From: Lunularia cruciata | Taxonomy: Eukaryota; Streptophyta; Marchantiopsida; Lunulariales; Lunulariaceae | Length of the DNA: 64,000 nt | Direction of reading: 5' to 3' | Assembly (NCBI GenBank): GCA_948567375.1 | Contig: OX419759.1 | Span: 1,341,303-1,405,302, forward strand | Part shown: positions 21,300 through 32,003 of the stretch, in pieces | How the letters are laid out: each line of letters starts with the position of its first letter | Position numbering within the stretch: position 1 is the first letter of the stretch | Made by a program: the position numbers and the translations under genes | Notes under the pieces: generated by a model | What the model was told of the DNA's origin: nothing | The model's input: only the letters and a program-made list of their open reading frames with translations | Databases searched by the model: none

Positions 21300-22991
21300 A
21301 GTTGCATTGGCACAATATAGAAAGATTGCTCCATGAAATCAAAATAAAGAGACTCAATAATTTGAACTAACACCATTATTATATAGTGCCTGGTTGTAAA
21401 ACAAATTTGCCAAAAGTTGAAGTACTTCGTCATGTAAAGAAAGTTCAACTTACCACATTTATTATGGCTCTAATGTGAAAGAATATAAGACCTGAAGACC
21501 TGAGTGATGAGAGAAAGGCTCTCCACCTATTGAGCTCTCTCACTATGTCTTATCAGTCCTTGTCATGAGTGTTACTACATCATGTTAGGAAGATTGTCAC
21601 CTACAATGAAGTGGTGAGTGCTTTTTTAATAGATGACCTTCAACAAAAGACTATGTTACCTTCTCAACCCTTGACACTTTTAGGAATAGCACTCCACTTG
21701 AATTGTAGAAGGACTTAGAAGCAAGTAGATGGTGGGAAGCAAAGATCTAAGACTAGATCTTGGTAGTGAGAGATCCTAAAAACTGTAAAACTATGATCTG
21801 TTGGAAGTGTGGCAAATTTGGTCACCTCAAGAGAGATTGTTGTGGCAAAGCAATTGAGCCTTCTTCAGCAAATGTGGCAAAAGACAACAAGAAAGAAGAA
21901 GAGGATGACCTACTTGATGATGACTTTGCTCTATGATGCCAAAAATATGCCCTTTGGACTTCATTTCAATGAAGTGGACATGAATGGATTCTAGATTGTA
22001 CTTATTCATACTATATGTGTTATAGAAAAGAGTTCTTTAATTCTTACTCAATATCAAATGATTCAATTTTGATGGAGAATGATCACCCTTGTCAAGTTGT
22101 AGGCATTGAATCTATTAAAGATTCAAACGTTTGATGGTCCTGTGTGCAGATTGACTAATGCCAGGCATATTCCTAACATGAGGAAGAACTTGATATCTCT
22201 TGGCATGTTAGACACAAGTGGTCATCAATGGGAAGTAGTTGATGGTGTTCTTCAAGTGATGTCTAGGAGAAAAGTCATCTTGAAGGGAAATATGCACAAG
22301 AATCTATATTTTCTAGAGGGTAATATTATTTATGGAGAAGCTCATGTTATTAGATCTCATGATATGATTGACTACTTTTGGCATTCAAGATTAGGTCACA
22401 TTTGTGAGAAGAGTATGTCTATTCTTTGCAAGAAAGGCTTTATTTCTACACTATTGTTTAGTAGTTAGAACTCAATGAGCATTGTATACTAGAGAAGCTG
22501 CATTGGAATGCTTTTGGTGTTGGGACTCATAGTTGCAAAGAAATTCTTGATTATTTACATAGTGACATGTGGGGCCCATCCCCTACTCCCTCATATTCTA
22601 GAAAGCTATACTATGTATCTTTCATCGCTGATTATTTGAGATTTTTATGGATTTATTTCTTACATCATAAGTCTGAGGTCTTTGTCACTTTCAAGAAGTG
22701 GAAAGCCCAAGTTGATACTCAGACTGGTAAGAAAGTGAGATTTCTATGATCAGATACTAGTGTGGAATACACTTCTAGATAATTTGAGCTATATTGTCAA
22801 CAAGAGGAAATAACTCACCATCTCACTATAATATATATTCCACAATAGAATGATGTTGCTGAGTGGCTCAATTGAACACTATTGGAGTGGATGAGGAGTA
22901 TGCTGAGCTTATCAGGTTTATCACATGCATATTGGGCTGAAGCTATCAACACTGTAGCTTATTTGATAAATCTTATGCTAGAGAGGGATAT
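21300..22991 (+). pseudogene. Ty1/copia remnant: gag, zinc knuckle, pre-integrase, integrase
   Basis: Gag-like peptides (HVRKIVTYNEVVSAFL) precede a CCHC knuckle CWKCGKFGHLKRDC near 21800. Next are a protease-side segment (WILDCTYSYYMCYRKEFF) and the GAG-pre-integrase motif WHSRLGHICEKSMSIL in the frame 22106-22468. Integrase core pieces follow (HSDMWGPSP, DVAEWLN, AYWAEAINTVAYLI). No reverse transcriptase, RNase H or LTR is visible; L3 begins at 22992. Many stops. The domain order (integrase before reverse transcriptase) is that of copia. Confidence 0.82.
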
Positions 22992-24460
22992 TGAGTAGAG
23001 CAACACGAGCGCTACATCCTTTGTCTATAGCTAGTCCTATTGATGAGACTTTCTCTTCCCTACGCTTACTACATCCTATGGCAATAGAGGGACTACTCCT
23101 AGAGGTCTTAGATTACTAGCTTGAGCAGCCTTTATGTCTTGATAGGTTACTTTTTCCACAAGCATTATGCACTACTCCTTGCCTTTCCTCAAGAGGTTTG
23201 TTAGGGATGGTTTATGAGCACCTTAGAGATTACTTTTAGGTAAATGATCCTTCTATTGTTTTCTTGAGTTGTTTTAGGTGTTTTCAATAATAGCAAGCAA
23301 CAACATTCCTATGTCTATTTGTTGGGTGTTAGGTGCTAGTCAACTTTTTGTGATGGAGAAGGACATGGAGGGCATAAGACCAATTTTTATTGGAGAGAAA
23401 TTTTTGCCTCTGGTCAATCATACCATTATCTTTCAACACCATTCCCACTTTTGATATCACCTCAGTCCACATCAATCTAGAGTAGCTACACTTGGACGAT
23501 GTGAGGCTATATCTTTAGGCATTAGAGCACTCCTAGATATCCATCCAAAGTGGGTTGTCCTACACATGGATATTGAGAATGCTTTTAATAATGTCTCACG
23601 GGCATCCATCTTTAGAGAGCTCAAGGAGGCTGGTAGATCCTTGGCAAGTATTATTCCTTTTGTGTGGTCTTTTTATGGCTCTCTTGTTTCCCTTTACTAC
23701 CAACATTTTTGTTCATAGGAAGGAGTCACCATCTTAGAGCCAATTGTTGGTACATGTCAAGAAAATCCTTTAAGGGGACCTTTATTTGTCATAACTCACT
23801 TTGGAGCTCTCCTATCTACTACTTTGGCCATGCTAGGTTGTGTATTTCTCTCCTTGGTAGATGATATACGCATCATGGGCCTTATAGATCAAATTATGCA
23901 TACCTTTGACCACTTTACTACCAAGCTACATCCAATAAGCTTGAGAGTCAAGGTGTCAAAGTGCAAGGCATGGTTCCCTTTAGGTATCTCTCCCCACCTT
24001 GAGCTTCCAAAGGAGTGTATCACATCTATAGATGAACTATGTATTCTTGGAGTGCCAATAGGATCCAAGGATTTTGTCATATGCTTCTTATGCCCTTGTA
24101 GAAGATGTTCTCCATGTGGATGACCTTTTGTTACTAGGAGATCTATAGGTGGCTCTAGTTTACTCATTAGTTTACTCTCCTCTAATATTCCTTGTTGACC
24201 AACTTACCTCATCCATATTGTTCTCCCCTCCTCGTCCTTCCTATCACATTTGAGAGCCTTTGATAGGAGGATTATGAGAATCTTTGGTGATATTATTAGA
24301 CCACACACGTTTGAGTTTGTGAAAGGGGATTTGGCACATAGGCAAACAACTTTTCTGATCTTATGTGGAGGGGTTGGCTTGCTATCTATGGAGGAGATGG
24401 CACTTATAGCATTTTTGGGTAGTTGGGCTCTCTCTACACCCCTAAGTTGGGCTCTCTCTA
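22992..24460 (+). pseudogene. Non-LTR element L3: reverse transcriptase region
   Basis: Aligns with 47610-49030 of L5. Readable segments include MEGIRPIFIGE, VVLHMDIENAFNNVSR (motif A with the catalytic Asp), and GTCQENPLRGPLF, where the family has GTRQGDPLGG. The catalytic DD survives as LVDDIR. SLRVKVSKCKAW and ELCILGVPIGSKDF follow. The element is broken at about 24465, where a 24-bp tandem duplication of the GGGCTCTCTCTACACCC segment meets gypsy sequence. No endonuclease half is attached. Confidence 0.82.
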
Positions 24461-24464
24461 CACC

Positions 24465-25260
24465 CAAGTTTGTAAACTTGCCCCTAATGGGATAGGATCC
24501 TTTGATGTCACCCAAATTGTCTCTCTTGTTGCTTATCGACTTGCCTTGCCTTGCCTTGCCATATACGCATCCATCTTGTCTTTCATGTTTCCAAGTTGAA
24601 ACCCTTTGTTCCTAACCCATCTTCTTTTGCCTCTTGAGTCCAACTTCCTCCTCTTCCTGCCCCTATCAAGGATCATGAAGAATATGAAGTTGATCATATA
24701 CTTGCACTTTGCCACATCCAACATGGCCACCAACAACATATAGAGTACAAGGTCCTTCGGAAGGGCTATCCTCTTCATGATGCCACATGGGAACCTTGTT
24801 CTCATCTCTAGAATGCATAATTGGTCATCTAGGAATTCAAAGCTTCACTAGCAATGAGGACGTCACCAACTAGCAGTGGGGGAACATGTAACAATATGGA
24901 GTTTAGTAACAAAGTTGGTCAAGGTTAACAAAGTAATGAATAAGCCAAATTAGCCTAGAATATTCTAGAAGTAAGCAAACTAAGCTAGGAAGCTTCTTGG
25001 GAAGCTTCTCACTAGCTTAGTTTGCTTCCCAAATAGGTAGTTTCTAGAAGGAAGCGGTTTGAGGAGCTTCCCATTTAACTTGGCTTGCATTGCAAAAAAG
25101 CGGGTCAAGGAAGCTTCTTGAGAAGCTTCTCAAGGGCCTTGTATGCTCCTTATACATACAAGAAACAAAGCTCATGCTAGGATTCAAAGTTTTTCCTCAT
25201 TCAAGTGTCCCATTGCGAGCTTCCATTCTCCTATTTCTCTCCTTGGTCTTGGTCTTTTAC
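24465..25260 (+). mobile_element. Gypsy 3' end: integrase tail, chromodomain, 3' LTR
   Basis: Begins inside the integrase C-terminus (AAGTTTGTAAACTTGCCCC), passes a decayed chromodomain, polypurine tract AGTGGGGGAACA (about 24875-24886) and a 374-bp LTR (24887-25260, TGTAACAATATGG to GTCTTTTACA). The next bases CAATC are the same target as for copy C, so this is the duplicated counterpart of the copy C 3' end and preserves the part copy C lost. Confidence 0.85.
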
Positions 25261-25265
25261 ACAAT

Positions 25266-25458
25266 CACACTAGGTGATGCTTCTTCGAATGCTCCAGTTG
25301 GTTGTAGACCATACTACTTGCATAGCTTGGATATCTTAGGTGCATTAGGGCAGATTTCTCATATAGACGGCTAATTGGCTTAGCCTCATTTTATTTTGTC
25401 TCTCCTTTGTGTTGCTTGATGTGTTCTTCCCATCCTTTGTGTTTCTACGCGCTTGCAC
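25266..25458 (+). mobile_element. Non-LTR 3' end, duplicate of 18064-18257
   Basis: Same 3' segment and diverged tail as L2, with few differences. It follows the LTR target duplication directly and is part of the 2.37-kb duplicated block. Confidence 0.82.
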
Positions 25459-25459
25459 T

Positions 25460-27304
25460 TCTCCTTAAATAAGAAGAAATATCAAATTTTTAAAATTTGC
25501 AATATCCAATGAATTCAACTTGAGGATTGTACTAACACAAATTCAAGAAATCTCCCATGCAAATCCTCAAGAAAATATATGTTACATCTGTTAGGAAAAT
25601 TTTTGGTATAATTGTTCCTTATTGCACATCCAAGTCTGGGGAACCAAGTTGACTTGGGTCACATTCAGACCCCCCTACTTGTAAAACCAACCCAGGTTAG
25701 AGCACTACTCACAAGTGAGTAGATGGGTGGACTAAACCTAAGAGAAGTTTTATAGCTATAGAGAAAGTAAATGGTACGATTCAAAACACCCTAGTGCAAG
25801 GTAGAGCTAGAATTCTAAAGCCTACACCTTTACCACATTGGATTTGAACCACCAACACAAAGAAGTCATGTGAGCATTTTATGTCTTTGAGAAATAATAG
25901 AATGGTGTTGCACTTTTCTTTTCTCTCTCTAGGAACACACAAGATGCCTAGCGGTGGAGATTGCAGATTAGAGGCCGTAGGTAAACCTGTAACTTCTCAT
26001 TTGAACACATGTGTTATCTGACAGTCGGAACCCTCCACTCTTGTAATTAGTATTCTTGCTATCGGGTAGAGTAGTGATGGGCAACGTAACTTGTCATCAC
26101 AACATGCACTCCTGGTCTGTTGGTCATCATTCCAACATTACCGAGGAGAAATACACAACACTCTTAGAAGTAAAGAACCTAAGCGCAACACCCACACACC
26201 AATCCAAACCAACTGGGCGAACAAACAAGGATGCAAGCACAAAGAGGATCCAATCACATGAATGCGGCAATAACTCTCCGTGCTTTTTGGTCAAAAAAGA
26301 GCTTCAGAGCCTCCATGCTCTGTCATCAAGCTAATTCTAACCTGAACTCCAAGTCTCCTCCAAGTAGTACTTCAGATCTCAACAAATTCACTCTCCATGT
26401 GTGGATTTCTTATGTCTTCTTGATGGGGAAAACTCTGCGTAGCTCATATAAACATAACTCTTTCTGTATAGTTTGGATTCAAGTTTTCTACAATCAAATG
26501 GAAAGCCTCTAAGATAAGCTTTCCAATGATATAAAATAGACTTCAATCAGATCACTACAACTCCTCTGACAAGCTCTCTAAGTTGGCCAGGTTTTTGCAA
26601 CTCTCACCCTAAATTTGAAATCCCCTTTTTAGGGTTTTGCCCCTTGTTCTTGCCAAATTTCCCTTGATTTCTAAATCAAATGTACACTTGATCCTCAAAA
26701 AACACTTTGGAAATCTAAACTCTCAATCATAGTCACAAAAATGGGAGAATTGACTTTCAATTAGGATTGAAGAAAGAAATGCTTCTCCGAGCTTATGATA
26801 GTCTTTTTAGTAAAACTTGTTGCATCAGATCTCAATCTGATGAGCCCAGAGCCAACCAAATTTTCCACAGTAGTTGGTTTTGCTCTTGGTTAACACTCTG
26901 TAAAGTTCGATGTCCTAATCCAACCCCAATCCCTAGATATGGATCAATTCCTAAGTTGTGCTAACTTGTGAGCTCTGCAGACCCAGGTATACTTGATCCA
27001 AGACCCTAAATTCTCTATTTGAAGAATTCATATAAAACCTTCACACAAAGGTGCACACCATAACAAAAAACAAGAACTTAAATTTTCATAAGGTATCTCG
27101 AGCCACAACTTGAGGAGTGATCAGAATTCCAAACCTGATCACTAGCTCTTTTCCATCAACTTACACCTCAAGAGCTTCAACTTCAATCAACCATATCTTA
27201 TTTGAGATTGATCCAAAACTGAAATTTCTTGTACTCAATACTGTAAGCACTTTGTCTTCTCTCCAATCCCACTCACAAATAGTAAAAATGTCTCAAGAAG
27301 CTCC
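25460..27304 (+). repeat. Long non-coding repeat, direct copy 2
   Basis: Second copy of 18258-20086. The main differences are scattered substitutions and a roughly 24-bp insertion near 25912 (TTTCTTTTCTCTCTCT). It ends where the gene-like repeat copy 1 begins. Confidence 0.8.
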
Positions 27305-28725
27305 CTTGTAGCAAATACCACAAATCTTGATGTATCATCCATCGCAATGTTAAAAGAAGTGGAGTATAAGGTTTTAGACCTTTGTTTTGGTATTGTGGCT
27401 TTACTTTTCTATTTTGTTCAACTTGGGAGGAATTGTGTTACTACCTGTTACATACCTGTTACTATCTGGTTGCAGCAGTCAGAGGCTTTGTAAGAGTTAT
27501 ATTTTGGCTGTGGATAACCAGAAATTCAATTTTGTTACCAGCAAAAATAACATCCAAGGCTAGTTTTGATAGAAAAGAACACGACCATGTGGTAGCCACA
27601 TATGCTATCCATAGAGTTGCAAAGGTAAAAGTAAACCATCTTATAGTTGATCAACTAAGTTGGAGATTCATATGCACCTACTCCTAGTGATAAGGAGAAG
27701 GATGTGAGGATAGGAGAGGAAGTTCATAGTAATATGGCTGATACCATATATAACTACCTTACACATGCAACATCCATTATATTTTGATCATGAAAAAAAA
27801 TGGAATTCAGTTTCCAATTTCTTTATCAATATAGTGTAGAGAGATATACGATGTTATGAATGATCATAAATTTGTTCCTATTTCAGTATAAATCTAAAAT
27901 CATATTAAAACTTGTAACTATATAAGTAATATAGAATAAGTTTAGAAAGAAAAGTAGTTTAAACAAGTAATCGTCTGAGACTAATTGGACAATCCATTTA
28001 TAGGAATAGCACTTTGTCGGAACAGCTGATACACATATTAAACTTTGGCGGTTGAAATAATTTTATATGCCAAAACCGAATACCCTAACTCTACAAAGGA
28101 ATTCCTTTGTGAAGTTCATTGACTTATCCCAATCTGGCAGTTTGAAACATAATTTCGCAAAATTGTTCTTATTTTGTTTAGTTGTAATCTTGAGGTAACA
28201 ATTCTTTAGAGTTAATTAAAAATGAGCAATGCTATACAGAAGCTGTTGACATGACACTCACAGATATATTCAGTTTCACTGCACACTGCCAGTATTGTTT
28301 AGTGATCACATTGTTTGACGAACAAACAGATAGGTACTTTATCTGGATGACATGCGGTCTAGCAACACTATGGCACAGGAATTTCTGCACTTGTGAGTCC
28401 GGAGATAGGATTATATGTCATGTAGCTGAGTTACATGTTTCCCACCCAAGTTTAGAAGTGAGTAGCGAAAGAACCGTACTTGACACCTAACTTGAGTGCT
28501 GACTATGTCCGACCAGCTTGCATAGCTAAGTGGAGTGGACAGTTTTGGTGCCTCCGTCAAAGGTGATCAAGGAAGGTGCTTATTTTACACTGAACTACCT
28601 ATAGGTTTGCTAAACCGCTTATCTTGAGTTTCGTTCATTGGATACGATTTGAAAGCCCGAGCACTTCTTCTCAGAAGAAAGTTTCAATGACAGCTTAGAG
28701 TAGTTGTCTTCGCCGAAAAACTTAC

Positions 28726-28856
28726 ATCGAAGGCTTTACCGTGTACCGACACCTTCAACAGAGCAGTCCAATACTCTTCACTCTTGAACCTGCGGAGGTT
28801 AAGAGCACGCCTTATTAGAGCATGTCTAAGTCGAAGAAGAAAGTCCTTCAAGTTTG
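28726..28856 (-). pseudogene. Exon-like block with splice consensus
   Basis: 131 bp on the minus strand bounded by CTCACCAG and GTAAGTTTTT. It encodes a basic stretch (RLRHALIRRALNLRRF) then EEYWTALLKVSVHGKAFD. The partner at 50806-50941 has 5 extra bases, which shift its frame. Confidence 0.5.
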
Positions 28857-29149
28857 CTGGTGAGTTGCGGAATTGCAATTGCAGTAGTCAAGTATCATCA
28901 AGTACGATGGCTTCTCACACCAGCCGAGCAAGGAAAGCCAGAGTTAAATCTGTTTTTGCTTCTGTTTTAAATCTGTTTCAAAAGAGTTTTTGTGTTCATG
29001 TTGTACTTGGAATAGCTTCATCATTTTATTAGCATCTTCAATATTGTACATTAACTCAGCCGCCGCATCTGAGCTACTGATTGGACAAGTAGTTAGATCT
29101 TTCACGTGAACTATGAAACAGGCACGCAGGATAACAAGAAGAAAATGGG

Positions 29150-29225
29150 CGACAGCGTAGAGAATATGAAGGATAACAAGAAGGATGCGAAGACCATCAG
29201 GCCGTACAAGGATAACACAAAAGTT
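29150..29225 (-). mobile_element. Old detached tail
   Basis: GGGCGACAGCGTAGAG, CAGGCCGTACAAGGAT and AACACAAAAG mark a decayed minus-strand tail without a clear hairpin. Equivalent sequence is found at 11185-11210, so it predates the duplication of the host repeat. Confidence 0.6.
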
Positions 29226-29423
29226 AAAATAGTTGTAAATATGTGCAATACGGCGCGATGAAACTATAAATGTCTGTGCAGCCTTTTCTAGGCACAACCA
29301 ATTGTCCCATCAGCTCTACTTCGTCGCATTCTCGTTACTTCAGAGCTATCCCCAGCAATATGCCTGCGAAAAGTAAATTCAAAGGGGAAAGCCCGTTGGG
29401 ATGAGATCACCTCTCGAGGAAGG

Positions 29424-29537
29424 AAAAAAGGCGACCGCGTAGGAAAAATGAAGGATGGGAAGACCCTATCAAGCCGTACAAGGGAGAGACAAAACAGGTA
29501 ACATGGGGCTAAGCCCCAATAGAGTAAGGTAGGACTT
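29424..29537 (-). mobile_element. Detached tail with 26-bp target duplication
   Basis: A 114-bp insertion with GGCGACCGCGTAGG, GATGGGAAGACCCTATC and TGGGGCTAAGCCCCA. It is flanked by a perfect 26-bp direct repeat at 29398-29423 and 29538-29563. Its 5' end stops about 6 bp past the hairpin (ACTCTA), then carries about 12 bp resembling the adjacent target, suggesting extra copying at the second junction. Confidence 0.92.
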
Positions 29538-29637
29538 GGGATGAGATCACCTCTCGAGGAAGGTAGGACTTTCAAGGCTTACAAGGACTTTCGGGGTTCA
29601 TATAGTACAGCCACGTGGGGACTTAAGCATACAGTGG

Positions 29638-29870
29638 GTTATACGGCGCGATGAAACTATCAATGTGTGTGCAGCCTTTTCTAGGCGCAGCAGCTATCTC
29701 ATCAGGTCTACTTTCGTCGCATTCGCCGATAATGTACCTGCGAAAAGTAAATACGAAAGGGAAAGGCGGTGGGGATGAGAACATCTCTCGAGGAAGGTAG
29801 GACTTTCAAGGCTCACAAGGACTTTTGGGGTTCATATAGAAGAGCCACATGGGAAGTTTAATCACCCCGA
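29638..29870 (-). repeat. Second tandem copy of the upstream exon block
   Basis: Repeats the 29232-29637 block (TACGGCGCGATGAAACTAT, CCTTTTCTAGGCGCAG, GAGGAAGGTAGGACTTTC) immediately downstream of it. This gives two copies here and one in the other gene-like repeats. Confidence 0.75.
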
Positions 29871-29908
29871 GGACTTTTAAACGTCATTTGATTTTTTATA
29901 ATATAAGA

Positions 29909-30000
29909 GGTGACCGAGTACGAAACAAGAAAGATAGGAGACCCAGTAAAGCCCTACAAACGGAGAAAATAGAGCTAAACCGTATTTTCTCCGTTTGTAT
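29909..30000 (-). mobile_element. Second-subfamily tail with 17-bp perfect stem
   Basis: GGTGACCGAGTACGAAAC and GAGACCCAGTAAAG precede a perfect inverted repeat. The arms 29955-29971 and 29983-29999 pair over 17 bp around an 11-nt loop, containing CGGAGAAAATA and TATTTTCTCCG. The partner tail at 46231-46269 has the same stem with a paired base change. Confidence 0.8.
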
Positions 30001-30532
30001 AACTGTATCCGTATGAAAAATCTATCCAGTACACCTACGTGATGATATTTGAATTATATCATCAGATAGTCATAGTTCTGGTTTTACACAAGAAGATTTA
30101 TTGTCAACTCGACCATCTCGCTCTCACATCGTCGACGACTCTATAACTCTGGATTAAGTAGCAGTTTCCATTCTCTGGCTAAAGAGGACCGTCATTTGGC
30201 GGTCTGGACTTGTGACCTTGTTAACTCCTCGGCTTTTCCCATACTCGCATTCGTGCTTCCATCGTAGTTAGCCTTCTTTGAAACCGGTCCTGGTGTGAAG
30301 AAGGATAACTTCACACTTTGATACCTTTATTACTTTTGTACGTAGTTGACTCAGAAGCTCCTAACCACTCGAAGAAAGTGAAAAGGCATCATAACCCGAA
30401 AGAATCTCGATCTCCGATTACGAGTTTAGGTAGATGGAAGCAAACTAACCCTAATCCGGTATAAGGTAGATGCAAGTAAACTTGCACATTCTATGAATCA
30501 CATCCAGACATATTAAGAACTAGAAAAAGGCT

Positions 30533-30617
30533 ACCCGTAGAGAACACGAAGGATGGGAAGGCGTATCAAGCCTTCCAAGGGAGACACGAAAAAGGTAAAA
30601 TGGGGCTAGGCCCCAAT
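30533..30617 (-). mobile_element. Detached L-family tail
   Basis: GGCTACCCGTAGAG, GATGGGAAGGCGTATC, and hairpin TGGGGCTAGGCCCCA. It stops 1-5 bp beyond the hairpin. A possible imperfect duplication (AACTAG / ATACTAG) flanks it. Confidence 0.8.
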
Positions 30618-31027
30618 ATTTAGTATTAGAATACTAGCTTCCAAAAGTACTATGCACAAGAAACATGTTTGTATACTTCTTGTCTTGTCCTCAGTGTCGT
30701 AGGAACGAATGAATGAGAAAGAAGACATCTTGTTCAACCCTGGTCCTCGTACTCAGCCGAGTGTGCTACGGTTGACGTCCTTAACAATGGCGTACACCCC
30801 CTCTGGATGTCCATAGCTAGGATTACTGGACCCGCCGGCTAGACAAGCGCATGGCTGCAGCCATTGCTTGTTGGGCGAATGACTGGACTTGCGTCTTGGC
30901 ATTTGGCAAAAGAATTGCCACTGTAATCTTCAACTGACTTTGTCCAGAAACGTACATAGCATAATCCTCAACAGCCCACAAACTGAAGGTTGAGGTAGAT
31001 GTCAAGACCTTTTCGTCACTTGAATGT
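30618..31027 (-). pseudogene. Unrecognised coding-like fragment
   Basis: A 66-codon minus-strand frame (down to 30823) reads STSTFSLWAVEDYAMYVSG and then QLKITVAILLPNAKTQ. It looks protein-like but I cannot place it. It joins the copia fragment at 31028 through a short shared ATTCCAATGCAGC, which suggests an end-joining junction. Confidence 0.35.
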
Positions 31028-31556
31028 AGCATTCCAATGCAGCTTCTCTAGTATACAATGCTCATTGAGTTCTAACTACTAAACAATAGTGTAGAAATAA
31101 AGCCTTTCTTGCAAAGAATAGACATACTCTTCTCACAAATGTGACCTAATCTTGAATGCCAAAAGTAGTCAATCATATCATGAGATCTAATAATATGAGC
31201 TTCTCCATAAATAATATTACCCTCTAGCAAATATAGATTCTTGTGCATATTTCCCTTCAAGATGACTTTTCTCCTAGACATCACTTGAAGAACACCATCA
31301 ACTACTTCCCATTGATGACCACTTGTGTCTAACATGCCAAGAGATATCAAGTTCTTCCTCATGTTAGGAATATGCCTGGCATTAGTCAATCTGCACACAG
31401 GACCATCAAACATTTGAATCTTTAATAGATTCAATGCCTACAACTTGACAAGGGTGATCATTCTCCATCAAAATTGAATCATTTGATATTGAGTAAGAAT
31501 TAAAGAACTCTTTTCTATAACACATATAGTATGAATAAGTACAATCTAGAATCCAT
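31028..31556 (-). pseudogene. Copia fragment, inverted near-identical copy of 21984-22522
   Basis: Encodes the same pre-integrase segment (DYFWHSRLGHICEKSMSIL) as the remnant at 21300-22991, with very few differences. Both ends stop abruptly without LTRs or a visible target duplication. The high identity compared with the decay of the other elements suggests recent duplication or conversion. Confidence 0.85.
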
Positions 31557-31742
31557 GCAGGACAGAATGTAGGGGCGATGAAAACTAGTAGCAGGTAGTC
31601 AAAACTGAACTTTAGGGCAGCGACAGTTCCACATTCTGTTAGGGCGATACTAAACTGTGGGGAATGGACAGCGAGATAGAGATAGAATCTTTCAAAGCTC
31701 AGGTGAAGCAAACTCAGAGATTGTGGCAATAAATGTCATGAA

Positions 31743-32003
31743 ATGCCAGGCCCGGGAGGTTTCGTTGAGGAATTGAAAGAACATCTTGTGGATGTGGGGG
31801 AAAACGCAAAGAAGGAATCCGACCTCTTGATTAGGCGAATGAAGACTGCATATACGTTGCTCAGGTACTTGAAATCCAAAGCGAGAATCATGGCTATTCC
31901 CAGATACGCTAGAACTTCTTGTGGGATCAAGCAGCAAGACGGGTTTGGAAAACTTCTGGGTGAGAATGATAACTTAAGAGGTGCCCTTGATTTTATAAGG
32001 TGA
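31743..32003 (+). CDS. Hypothetical exon, charged helical peptide
   Basis: An 86-codon frame starts MPGPGGFVEELKEHLVDVG and is rich in Lys, Glu and Arg (KKESDLLIRRMKTAYTLLRYL). It closes at IRZ-like AGGTGA, where AG|GTGATT could be a 5' splice site. No other exon is identified and the sequence is unknown to me. It may be a host-gene first exon cut off by the copia fragment upstream. Confidence 0.35.
   Translation: MPGPGGFVEELKEHLVDVGENAKKESDLLIRRMKTAYTLLRYLKSKARIMAIPRYARTSCGIKQQDGFGKLLGENDNLRGALDFIR

Larger units (their letters stand above)
27309..30200 (-). pseudogene. Gene-like repeat copy 1 (multi-exon, function unknown)
   Basis: A roughly 2.9-kb repeat whose inverted partner is 52797 down to 50216 plus 46300 down to 46010. 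Exon-like pieces lie on the minus strand: about 29232-29297 (a peptide with AQTFIVSSRRIAHIYNYF), 28944-29060 (LMYNIEDANKMMKLFQ), 28726-28856 (ANLKDFLLRLRHALIRRAL; acceptor CACCAG, donor GTAAGT), and about 28251-28418 (SPDSQVQKFL, then VITKQYWQCAVKLNISVSV). Frames are conserved between the two copies with several silent changes. No family recognised. Tail insertions at 29150, 29424 and 29909 interrupt it. Confidence 0.5.

Noticed and set aside
28789-28800. AACCTGCGGAGG resembling the 3' end of 18S rRNA
   Set aside because: Only about 10 bases match, with no rRNA on either side; it lies in an exon-like block of the gene-like repeat.
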